From Hungatella_A sp034142505 (lineage in GTDB: Bacteria; Bacillota; Clostridia; Lachnospirales; Lachnospiraceae): 64,000 bases of DNA. A program made the position numbers and the translations under genes. The stretch spans positions 1 through 64,000 of the forward strand of contig JAWZDV010000074.1 of the NCBI GenBank assembly GCA_034142505.1, written 5' to 3'. Below, in pieces: positions 24,904 to 32,547 of the stretch. Numbering within the stretch: position 1 is the stretch's first letter; every line of letters starts with the position of its first letter. Under the pieces are notes generated by a model that worked only from the letters and a program-made list of their open reading frames with translations, had not been told where the DNA came from and did no database searches.

Positions 24904-25977
24904 TTAGAGGTGGCAGTACAATATCGTACTGGTATATCTCCATCCGAAATGCCTAATATGGAATTTATATTCGGGCACAAGAGAGTCAATAAATCTGGGA
25001 ATTGTCCAAATATCCTCAGGTTTATGGTATATGCAGATAGCCAAGTTAGGTTTATATTTTTTTATGGTGTTCTTTGCACCCAGCAATGCTTTAAATTCTG
25101 CCCCTTCTATGTCCATTTTTATAAAAGTCACCATATCATGTATTACAGAATCGATATCTATTGTTTGTATCAATGTATTTCCTGATTTATTATCAATTTT
25201 TCCGGACAATAAATGATTCCCACTCCAAAAGGAAAGTTCTTTTTGGCAGTCATACAGCCCTTTTTTAATGAGCTCAACCTTTCCGTTATATTTCCACAAT
25301 TTCTTTTCGATCATTTCTGATTTATCGGACTGTGGTTCAAATGTATATATTTTATTATAATGGCCTTGGGTCCACTGAACAAATTCATCAATGGTATCTC
25401 CATCATACCCACCCCCATCTATAAATACTTCATATCCGTTTCGAGTAAAGAATTCATCAATAAAATATTCGTTACCTTCGGACCTGATATCTGTATAGTC
25501 AAAAAATCCTGTCCGTCGTTTTTCAACTATAGCATCTACAAGAAAACGGGAATAATCATCGGCCACCCGCTGCTTTAGCCACTCGATATCCGTAGAATCG
25601 ATAATAGATTGATGGCAAGTTTCTCTAAATTCCTTTGGAACGTCTAGATGAATGGCGGAATAATAATGACGGACTCCCAATTCATGCAATTGTCTTGCAA
25701 TTGCATTTGTTTTCCAGTTACATATTAAAACTACAATATTGTTTAAATCATATTTTCTCAAAACTTCAGGTAAAAAAACCTGAACACCACAAATGTGCCG
25801 GCCTTCTTTATCGGGATCATTGTCTAGAATTCCCAATACATCCCATGAGGTACAATATTTGTACAAATCTTCACAAACTTTTATCCCTACGTTTCCCGCT
25901 CCGAACAGAAAAAGACCTTTACCTTCCAAATTTTTACCTAGGTCTTCCCAAGTATCCTCTCTGAAATCCTTAACCAT
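24904..25977 (-). CDS. FkbM-family methyltransferase with N-terminal Rossmann-like domain
   Basis: A 357-residue protein. ATG 25977 is preferred because AAGGA stands 5 nt before it. Residues about 15-120 form a small Rossmann-like domain (GLFLFGAGNVGIKVCEDL, then LGILDNDPDKEGRHICGVQV). The C-terminal part is an FkbM O-methyltransferase: FIDGGGYDGDTIDEF as SAM loop, YTFEPQSDKSEM, and the signature FIKMDIEGAEFKALLGAK. FkbM enzymes methylate sugar hydroxyls. The Rossmann-like domain is not required for methyl transfer in other FkbM proteins, so its presence here is a feature of this island. Confidence 0.87.
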   Translation of the reverse strand: MVKDFREDTWEDLGKNLEGKGLFLFGAGNVGIKVCEDLYKYCTSWDVLGILDNDPDKEGRHICGVQVFLPEVLRKYDLNNIVVLICNWKTNAIARQLHELGVRHYYSAIHLDVPKEFRETCHQSIIDSTDIEWLKQRVADDYSRFLVDAIVEKRRTGFFDYTDIRSEGNEYFIDEFFTRNGYEVFIDGGGYDGDTIDEFVQWTQGHYNKIYTFEPQSDKSEMIEKKLWKYNGKVELIKKGLYDCQKELSFWSGNHLLSGKIDNKSGNTLIQTIDIDSVIHDMVTFIKMDIEGAEFKALLGAKNTIKKYKPNLAICIYHKPEDIWTIPRFIDSLVPEYKFHIRHFGWRYTSTILYCHL

Positions 25978-26040
25978 AGTTTTCCTTTCCATTTTGACAG
26001 AGTAGCCACATTTTGATTGCTTTCCATATTTAAAATGAGT

Positions 26041-26988
26041 TTAGCATGTGCTGTAAATTCGGACTTCTTTTACGTCAAAAACTGTCTCAACCGACTTTGT
26101 AAACCGAAATATTCCATTTTTAATGACAATATCATGACAATAAGGACCAGCATATATTAAAATCATATTACGTTTCGTTCGCTTGTAACTTTCTTCTAAA
26201 TTATTAATAGTTGTTTCAAACACTCTTCCTTGAAATGAATTGTATATATAGAAATAATTGTAAATATCCAGGGGCTTTTTGATGCCTGTTGCACTCCCTT
26301 TTATAATGTTGCTGGAATCTAGCCCAAGTTTTATCATATTATGAAGAGCTGTCTGATATAGGTTCCCATCAAATTCAACTCCACCTACTCTGCCACAGCC
26401 AGCCGTATGGAATTGTACTAGTGCCCCCCCTTTGCCACACCCAAAATCGAATGCAGCATCTCTTTCGTCAAATTCAAATTGATCAAGTACTTCTGTAAGG
26501 CCATAATCTGAACCCACAGAATAAAAGAAACAATCCTGACTAGGCGTTTCTATTTCATTCTGCATTTTAGATTGATAAATATCCACAGCATATTGAAATT
26601 CCAACCAGTTATAATACGTCAAAGGCCTATTCAGCCCATTGTCATACATTCCATAAAATATTTTATTAGCATAAACAAAATGTTTGTTTTCGTTATAACC
26701 TAAATCCTGTAAAATATGATTTATCTTCTTATCCTCAGGAAAGCATAGCAAAACAGCACAGCAATCTCTGTCCAAGTCTTTTAAAATAAGGCTTCTTTCT
26801 ATATTCATATTGCGAGATATACTTAAGAAATCATCGACAATATGTTCGATTGTTTTATTGTTCCGTAAAAACAGGTGCTCAACAAATTTTCCTGTCTTAC
26901 CATATCCCCACAGGCATACTGTTTTTCCATTACAGAAACGAAATAATTCTTTACATTTTTTATTGAATTCTTGCCACATATTTTTCAT
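26041..26988 (-). CDS. Class I methyltransferase-like protein with N-terminal Rossmann-like domain
   Basis: A 315-residue protein. The first 110 residues resemble the island's small Rossmann-like domain (GKTVCLWGYGKTGKFVEHLF, then IEHIVDDF), though the Gly pattern is GYGKTG. The second half has a SAM-binding motif DFGCGKGGALVQFHTAGCGR and VGGVEFDGNLYQTA, but motif IV is unusual (YNYFYIYNSFQG). It begins directly at the stop codon of the FemAB-like gene with only a weak AGGA upstream, which suggests translational coupling. A methyl acceptor on the glycan is likely but not shown. Confidence 0.75.
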   Translation of the reverse strand: MKNMWQEFNKKCKELFRFCNGKTVCLWGYGKTGKFVEHLFLRNNKTIEHIVDDFLSISRNMNIERSLILKDLDRDCCAVLLCFPEDKKINHILQDLGYNENKHFVYANKIFYGMYDNGLNRPLTYYNWLEFQYAVDIYQSKMQNEIETPSQDCFFYSVGSDYGLTEVLDQFEFDERDAAFDFGCGKGGALVQFHTAGCGRVGGVEFDGNLYQTALHNMIKLGLDSSNIIKGSATGIKKPLDIYNYFYIYNSFQGRVFETTINNLEESYKRTKRNMILIYAGPYCHDIVIKNGIFRFTKSVETVFDVKEVRIYSTC

Positions 26989-28098
26989 CTAGGTTCTTAG
27001 TCCTATTATTCGATTATTTACTATATATCTCTCAAACTGTTTATTTTGGATAATTTCTGTGTAGTGTTCCTTGCTTACCGTAAGCAGTACCAGACATTTT
27101 TTTTCATCTATTTCATGCAAAATACTATCATTGAAACAGTGGTCATCCACTAAACATAATTTATTATCGATCACCCATTTGCATTTTTTGTGGAATTTTT
27201 TACTTAAAAATTCTTCTGTATATTTCCCAAAGTGTGAATATCCCCACAGGCATATATCCGCCTGCTCTATTTCTAGATAGTATGTTTTTAATTTTTTGTC
27301 AATTTTTTGTAATTCACTAAAGGGAATAACAAAACCATTTTGAAATGAGACTATATTTCCTCCAAAACTTTTTTTGAAGGATGCAACATTAGCGTAATGT
27401 TTATTTTTATCCCCCTGATAGATACCACCGAAGTCATAGAAGCGAAATCCTAATCTTTTAAAGTAGAGTATACTTTCATAGTGAAGCAAGGAATTAGCGC
27501 GGCCAATCAACGCTCTTTTTTCCGGATTCTCCCTGAAAAATGAACAACTACTGTGTAAGGCGGATATTCCTTGTTGGTTATCTATGATACAACCGTGAAT
27601 TGTCAAATCCTCACCATCTCGATCCATAACTTTAGCTATTACAAACTGGGCTGATTCATTCAAAGCGCTTACTTTCCTTATATCCAGAGGTGACAGTTCT
27701 CCCACCTGTTTTGCAAAAACATTGTAATAGTGTTCAAAATATTGTAATTGCTCCTCATTTAGATTTTTCTCAAAACTAACAGTTAAACCATCTCTTTCTC
27801 GGGCTCTTCTTATTTCGTATTTTCGAGTTTTTGAGCAATTATTAAGAATACTGTTATCATCCAATAGTAGATTCACCTGTAATGAGTGCGCCTCTCCCTT
27901 CCAATGCCCATCCAGTTCTGTATATATGAGTCCTTCACCATAAAATCTGTGTATATCCTCTGACAAATTATTAGGATAGCATATTTGAAGTTCATCACAA
28001 TTTTCCTCATAGCGCTTCACGTCGGAAAGAGATAGCCCGTTACACCAATTCAAACAAGTAATTCTTCTTCCGTTTGCGTCATTCCATGATATGGTCAT
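26989..28098 (-). CDS. FemAB/GNAT-fold transferase with C-terminal Rossmann-like domain
   Basis: A 369-residue protein. Residues 1 to about 275 resemble FemAB-type aminoacyltransferases and related GNAT-fold proteins: TRKYEIRRARERDGLTVSF, a central acceptor block, then YFKRLGFRFYDFGGIYQGD and ASFKKSFGGNIVSFQNGFVI. From about residue 280 a Rossmann-like domain follows (ADICLWGYSHFGKYTEEFL). FemAB proteins use aminoacyl-tRNA to add amino acids to peptidoglycan precursors, and relatives modify glycans. Here it could acylate an amino sugar freed by the deacetylase-like enzyme. Substrate and acyl donor are unknown. The start follows AGGATTAT. Confidence 0.7.
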   Translation of the reverse strand: MTISWNDANGRRITCLNWCNGLSLSDVKRYEENCDELQICYPNNLSEDIHRFYGEGLIYTELDGHWKGEAHSLQVNLLLDDNSILNNCSKTRKYEIRRARERDGLTVSFEKNLNEEQLQYFEHYYNVFAKQVGELSPLDIRKVSALNESAQFVIAKVMDRDGEDLTIHGCIIDNQQGISALHSSCSFFRENPEKRALIGRANSLLHYESILYFKRLGFRFYDFGGIYQGDKNKHYANVASFKKSFGGNIVSFQNGFVIPFSELQKIDKKLKTYYLEIEQADICLWGYSHFGKYTEEFLSKKFHKKCKWVIDNKLCLVDDHCFNDSILHEIDEKKCLVLLTVSKEHYTEIIQNKQFERYIVNNRIIGLRT

Positions 28099-28130
28099 AT
28101 AATCCTGTCCAGCCTTTTTTGTTTTATTTT

Positions 28131-30569
28131 TTAACTATTTAATATAAAATCATTCAGTGTGATGAACCCTTCTTCAATCCATTCAACTGCTGATTTTTCA
28201 AGCAGATTATCCAGATATTTTTTCTTGTAAACTGCTAGATTTTTCAAAGGTGTTATTTCAAGCTGTTTACATACCAGCGTTAGTATATTCATTGAAAAAA
28301 TACATCCAGTGTATCGTTCCTGAAAATATACATGATTTCCTTTTACAATAATAAATTGGAATCTCAAACCGGTGTGTTGAGTATCTTGGCGGGCATTATA
28401 CTCAAAATTTATAAGCTTATTCTCATCACGGCAGTATAAGGACCCGTCATTTCCAAAATAAATCCGCTTATCGTCTGACACAATACATTTAAAATATGGT
28501 TTTTGGCCTGACCCCGAAATTTTTTTAATTCTTTGTTTTTCAACATCATAAACATATTCACTGCCTTCAAAATCACACAATATAATGTCACCATGATATA
28601 AGTGGACTGAGCTGAATCCACTCGGGCCTGGTAACAAGGCCCCTTGGATTTTACCGGAATTTGCATCAATACTTATAACAACACCGCTATTTCGACTGGG
28701 CAAAATAATGCTTTCTTCTTGTATCACGTAGCCTGTACACCATCTAATACCATCTGTTTTCAAACCAATATTATCTATATCTTTGAATGCTGTTGTACGA
28801 ATTACCATCATGTTTTCCAAATTAAACTCTATGATTTTAGGGATTTCTTCACCTATAATCCAAGCCTTATTGCCAAAACAGATTGTTGTGATAAACTTAT
28901 TATTGATATTCCGTTCTTCATTAGTAAGAACGTCATTTAAAATATATTGTTCTCTGGAATATAAATCTATAACATGAAAATCTTTTGCACAGTAAGGTAC
29001 TACTAAAAGTGTTTCGCCTCTTTTTATAAAAGACAACGTTAAGCAGTCAATATCTTCTTCTCCATCTATCCGTATTGTCGTAGTTACTATTCCAGTTGAT
29101 AAAGATACTAAAAATATTGCATTGGCAAACTCGGATATCAAGATTAAGTTACCTTCCATTATATCCGCAGTATAACTAAGCATGACCAGTTCAGTGTTTT
29201 CTTTATTCAAGTAATAAGGATCTTGCAGCATTATTGGCTTTCCTGTTTTCTGGTACAACTGCACAACACTGCTTCCATCCCCATAATATGCGTCCGACAA
29301 TATAATAGCCCGGTCTAAGTCTGCCGTGTTATCATAAATTCCCCATCCTTCCAAGATATATTTTTCGCGGATTTTCATGTATGCATCCCATAGCTGAGGT
29401 CTCATGCTTCTCAGCGTACTTTCAACCAGCGGGTGAGGTCTCCATAATAATGCAACTTCATCTTTGTTTTCTAAAAACACGAGAAAAACATCTTTCATTT
29501 TCTTAAGCATCGTTTCATTATATTGAAGTAATGCACTGACGGATGTATTATAGAAAATAATTTTTTTTTGCGTACCATCTGGCTTTCTGATGATTTTCAA
29601 CCACTCTGACGGTATTTTCAGGTTTTCCTTTTTGGTTTGCAGCAACCGGTCTAGCTTTGGCGATCCGCTGCCGAGTATTTTATTGTTCCAAAATTTTCTA
29701 ATGTCACGTTCTTTTAAGGTACTATGTTGTTTTAACACTTCCTCCACAAGTACATTGATATAAACCTGACGCATATCCTCTGACTGGACGATGACTTTGT
29801 CTGCATTAAAGATTCCGGGCAAAATACAAAAATGCCTTATGTTATCTACTGCGAATTTGTCCTCTGGTTTTATTTCTTGCAATATAAAATAAGGTATATA
29901 TACTAACTTCGAAGTAAATTTTTTTAAATTTTCCGAATAGAAATATGGATGTACGCTGGTGACGTAATTGGCGTTGTCGTAAGCATTATGAATAAAAATC
30001 ACATCCGGCTTACGGCCTTCAAAGTCATACTCATCATACCTTGTTATCGGTACATATTCCGGATAAAGGTCTCCTTCATAATACTCTTTATGAAAGCTTC
30101 CATCCGGATTTCTGTCGTAGTATGGAATCGGGATCACATAAGTATCTATATTCATATCTGCTTGTGCAGCTTTCCACACGCTCTCCAGGGAATCCCACAT
30201 ACTCGCCTTGTATGGGAGGAACACAATTTCTTTTTTATCCTCAGGGATTTCATGCTTGATTCTCTCTTGCAAATCCTCAAGCTGTTTTTGAATCGATTCA
30301 GTCAGCTTGCGGCACAGCACTCTGTCTTGGGTATTTACAATTATTTGGTAAATGTTCTCACAGTAGTTTTCTAGAATTCCTATCATGGGGGCATACTTAC
30401 CACCTGATTTTTCCAAGTAAGTTCCTATTTGTAAAGCGGCTTTCTGACACTGCATAAGTACTTCATCTAACGTCCCTGGTTCCGTTGGGACCGTTACTGT
30501 CACAAAATCGTTGGCTTCTTTCAGAGTGGCAGTAATCTCTAATATGTCTTTTTTTCTGTAACTTTCCAA
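28131..30569 (-). CDS. CDP-alditol glycerophosphotransferase-like protein (TagF/TarL type) with C-terminal propeller-like domain
   Basis: An 812-residue protein and first gene of the island transcript. It starts at TTG 30569 with AGAGGAGG upstream. Residues about 1-110 are a helical N-terminal region. About 110-470 form a GT-B phosphotransferase like TagF/TarL: KIIFYNTSVSALLQYN, then ALLWRPHPLVESTLRSM and AIILSDAYYGDGSSVVQLYQ. These enzymes transfer polyol phosphate from CDP-glycerol or CDP-ribitol. From about 480 to 800 short repeated strands (for example GVVISIDANSGKIQGALLPG) suggest a beta-propeller. This tail is not part of standard TagF. The TarI/TarJ-like genes at the other end of the operon would supply its CDP-alditol. 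Confidence 0.75.
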   Translation of the reverse strand: MESYRKKDILEITATLKEANDFVTVTVPTEPGTLDEVLMQCQKAALQIGTYLEKSGGKYAPMIGILENYCENIYQIIVNTQDRVLCRKLTESIQKQLEDLQERIKHEIPEDKKEIVFLPYKASMWDSLESVWKAAQADMNIDTYVIPIPYYDRNPDGSFHKEYYEGDLYPEYVPITRYDEYDFEGRKPDVIFIHNAYDNANYVTSVHPYFYSENLKKFTSKLVYIPYFILQEIKPEDKFAVDNIRHFCILPGIFNADKVIVQSEDMRQVYINVLVEEVLKQHSTLKERDIRKFWNNKILGSGSPKLDRLLQTKKENLKIPSEWLKIIRKPDGTQKKIIFYNTSVSALLQYNETMLKKMKDVFLVFLENKDEVALLWRPHPLVESTLRSMRPQLWDAYMKIREKYILEGWGIYDNTADLDRAIILSDAYYGDGSSVVQLYQKTGKPIMLQDPYYLNKENTELVMLSYTADIMEGNLILISEFANAIFLVSLSTGIVTTTIRIDGEEDIDCLTLSFIKRGETLLVVPYCAKDFHVIDLYSREQYILNDVLTNEERNINNKFITTICFGNKAWIIGEEIPKIIEFNLENMMVIRTTAFKDIDNIGLKTDGIRWCTGYVIQEESIILPSRNSGVVISIDANSGKIQGALLPGPSGFSSVHLYHGDIILCDFEGSEYVYDVEKQRIKKISGSGQKPYFKCIVSDDKRIYFGNDGSLYCRDENKLINFEYNARQDTQHTGLRFQFIIVKGNHVYFQERYTGCIFSMNILTLVCKQLEITPLKNLAVYKKKYLDNLLEKSAVEWIEEGFITLNDFILNS

Positions 30570-30884
30570 TGCTGCCTCCTCTTATAAAAATATTATTTTA
30601 TTACTTTCCCAATTCAAGTATATCTACTTATGTATCTATCGACCATTATTGACAAAAGATAATACTAAGCAGGGCCTTTTTGAATTTCCATATATTTCAA
30701 ACTCAAGTATTGGAATGAGAGGCGGTAGTAGAAAACGTGGAAATGTATAAAATGAGGTTGAATAATGGAGTCATTATATCAAAAGTATAAAAAGGTTCTT
30801 TTTTATCTCAATAACATATGTTATACTAGGTGCAATTCTTTTTTTGAGTTGACCCGCGAATGCAGACAAGAAGGAAGTAAGCAT
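30570..30884. other. 315-bp divergent intergenic region
   Basis: This region separates the glycan island (- strand) from cysE (+ strand) and holds no supported gene. It is AT-rich. On the + strand a -10-like TATACT (30822-30827) overlaps a perfect 14-bp palindrome ATAACATATGTTAT (30811-30824), a possible operator for cysE. The frame upstream of cysE is open back to an ATG at 30765, but the extra 40 residues do not look like the family. Confidence 0.6.
30590..30617 (-). promoter_or_regulatory. Possible promoter of the glycan island
   Basis: On the - strand TTGAAT (30612-30617) and TAATAT (30590-30595) are 16 bp apart, upstream of the TTG start at 30569. The match is weak and the leader would be short, so this is only a candidate. 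Confidence 0.25.
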
Positions 30885-31544
30885 ATGATACTAAAAGATA
30901 TATGGTTAGACATTAAAGCGGTTCAGGAACGGGACCCTGCGGCGCGCAATTGGCTGGAGGTCCTGCTGTTATATCAGGGAATCCACGCACTGATCTGGCA
31001 TCGGATTGCCCATTGGTTTTACAGACATAAGATGTACTTTATCGCCAGACTCATCTCCCAGATCGCCCGGTTCTTTACCTTAATTGAGATTCATCCTGGC
31101 GCCCAGCTGGGTCATGGAATTCTGATTGACCACGGCTGTGGCGTTGTGATCGGCGAGACGACAATCGTTGGCGACAACTGCACGATTTACCAGGGCGTGA
31201 CTCTGGGCGGCGTGGGAACCCAGAAAGGGAAACGCCATCCAACGCTGGGGAACAATGTGACGGTGGGAGCGGGGGCCAAGATCCTGGGCTCCTTCGAGGT
31301 GGGCGATAACTGTACCATCGCGGCCAACGCTGTGCTGTTAAAGCCGCTTGCGGATAATATTACCGCTGTGGGCATACCCGCCCGTCCGGTGAAAAAGGAC
31401 GGTATTCCGATTCCCAAAGAGGAAAAAAAGCTGGTTTCCATGGACCATTACTGCAAGATGGAAGCGAGAGTGAAAGAACTGGAAGAGGAGCTAGGCCGCT
31501 TAAAAGCGCTGGTGGAGGAGAAAAAGCCAACCGAAGATCGATGA
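30885..31544 (+). CDS. cysE: Serine O-acetyltransferase
   Basis: A 219-residue enzyme that acetylates serine with acetyl-CoA, the first step of cysteine synthesis. The N-terminal helical part starts MILKDIWLDIKAVQERDPAA, matching short Gram-positive CysE proteins. The left-handed beta-helix has hexapeptide repeats (IHPGAQLGHGILIDHGCGVV, then TIYQGVTLGGVGTQKGKRHP) with the catalytic His in DHG. A Lys/Glu-rich C-terminal coil follows. ATG 30885 is chosen for AAGGAAG upstream and for family length. The palindrome at 30811-30824 may control it in response to cysteine supply; this is inference. Confidence 0.93.
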   Translation: MILKDIWLDIKAVQERDPAARNWLEVLLLYQGIHALIWHRIAHWFYRHKMYFIARLISQIARFFTLIEIHPGAQLGHGILIDHGCGVVIGETTIVGDNCTIYQGVTLGGVGTQKGKRHPTLGNNVTVGAGAKILGSFEVGDNCTIAANAVLLKPLADNITAVGIPARPVKKDGIPIPKEEKKLVSMDHYCKMEARVKELEEELGRLKALVEEKKPTEDR

Positions 31545-31559
31545 TAAGATCAGAACAAC

Positions 31560-31587
31560 AGGGAGCCGGATCGTTTTGGCTCCCTTT
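31560..31587 (+). terminator. Hairpin after cysE
   Basis: An 8-bp stem (AGGGAGCC at 31560-31567 with GGCTCCCT at 31578-31585) follows the cysE stop by 15 bp. The T run after it is only three bases, so it may be a weak terminator or attenuator before the TtcA-like gene. Confidence 0.45.
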
Positions 31588-31606
31588 AGAGAGGAATGAA
31601 GAGACT

Positions 31607-32458
31607 ATGGAAGACCGCTGCCGGGAAATCGAGCGCAGCATTATCAAACAATACCGCAAAGAAATCTGGCGCCCCTTCGTACGGGCCTTGAATGACTATG
31701 ATATGATTCAGCCGGGAGACAATATCGCCGTCTGCATCTCCGGAGGCAAGGATTCCATGCTGCTGGCCAAATGCATGCAGGAGATACTGCGCCATGGAAA
31801 GATGGAGTTCGGCCTGCATTTCATCGTCATGGACCCGGGCTACCATCCCGACAACCGAAAGCTGATCGAGGAAAATGCTAAGCTGATGGGAATTCCCGTT
31901 CAGATCTTTGAGTCCGATATCTTCGATATTGTGGTGGACGTGGACGAGTCCCCCTGCTATCTCTGCGCCAGAATGCGCCGGGGGTATCTCTATGCCAAAG
32001 CAAAGGAACTTGGCTGCAACAAGATCGCGCTGGGACATCATTTTGACGATGTGATTGAGACGATTTTGATGAGCATGCTCTACGGCGCCCAGGTCAACAC
32101 GATGATGCCGAAGCTTCACAGCACCAATTTTGAGGGAATGGAGCTGATCCGTCCCCTGTATCTGGTGAAGGAGGAGCATATTCTCGCCTGGAAGGACCAC
32201 AACAGGCTGAAATTTTTACAGTGCGCCTGCCGGTTTACGGAGCAGATTGCGAAAGAGCAGGCCGAAAAGGGCGTGAATCCGGCCGATATCGTCCATACAT
32301 CCAAACGCCAGGAGATGAAGGAATTGATCAAACAGCTGCGCCAGGTCAGTCCCCACATTGAGATGAACATTTTCCGAAGCGTGGAAAATGTCAATATCGA
32401 TGCCTGTATCGGTTATGTCAGAGATGGAAAACGCCATCATTTTTTAGAGGAATATTAG
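31607..32458 (+). CDS. TtcA-like tRNA 2-thiolation protein (PP-loop ATPase)
   Basis: A 283-residue adenylating thiolase. The PP-loop is CISGGKDSMLLAKC. It has the CxxC pairs expected for an Fe-S-dependent TtcA/TtuA-type enzyme (CYLCARMRRG and, later, LQCACRF). GHHFDDVIETILMSMLYG is the usual second motif. These proteins thiolate cytidine 32 of tRNA or a related position, and need a sulfur donor. It follows cysE, so both concern sulfur. ATG 31607 is chosen because the frame upstream runs through the cysE hairpin. Confidence 0.87.
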   Translation: MEDRCREIERSIIKQYRKEIWRPFVRALNDYDMIQPGDNIAVCISGGKDSMLLAKCMQEILRHGKMEFGLHFIVMDPGYHPDNRKLIEENAKLMGIPVQIFESDIFDIVVDVDESPCYLCARMRRGYLYAKAKELGCNKIALGHHFDDVIETILMSMLYGAQVNTMMPKLHSTNFEGMELIRPLYLVKEEHILAWKDHNRLKFLQCACRFTEQIAKEQAEKGVNPADIVHTSKRQEMKELIKQLRQVSPHIEMNIFRSVENVNIDACIGYVRDGKRHHFLEEY

Positions 32459-32480
32459 AAACATTTTTAAACGCGCCCTG

Positions 32481-32509
32481 GTATAATCCGGCCGGCACCC
32501 ACATAAACT
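32481..32509 (+). promoter_or_regulatory. Candidate sporulation (sigma-E type) promoter of sipL
   Basis: GTATAAT (32481-32487) and CATAAACT (32502-32509) are 14 bp apart, which fits the sigma-E pattern of an ATA-rich -35 and CATAnnnT -10. sipL is known to be controlled by sigma-E in Clostridioides difficile. The expected start of transcription, near 32515, falls in the loop of the hairpin described in the next entry. Confidence 0.45.
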
Positions 32510-32547
32510 TTCTTAAAGTATGTAGAAAGACAGGTGGGTGCTTTTTT
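32495..32547 (+). terminator. Terminator of the TtcA-like gene, overlapping the sipL leader
   Basis: GCACCCAC (32495-32502) pairs with GTGGGTGC (32534-32541), with an inner stem CTTTCT/AGAAAG (32508-32513 with 32524-32529), and six T residues end at 32547, directly before the sipL ATG. The only Shine-Dalgarno-like sequence for sipL (AGGTGGG, 32532-32538) is inside the 3' arm. Confidence 0.75.

Noticed and set aside
30649..30671. Consensus -35 TTGACA upstream of cysE
   Set aside because: No acceptable -10 box lies 16-18 bp downstream.
30765..30884. N-terminal extension of cysE by 40 residues
   Set aside because: The added residues do not match any CysE, and they cross the palindrome and candidate -10 box; ATG 30885 has a better ribosome site.
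31541..31606. Longer start for the TtcA-like protein
   Set aside because: The extra residues are encoded by the hairpin after cysE and have no family match.
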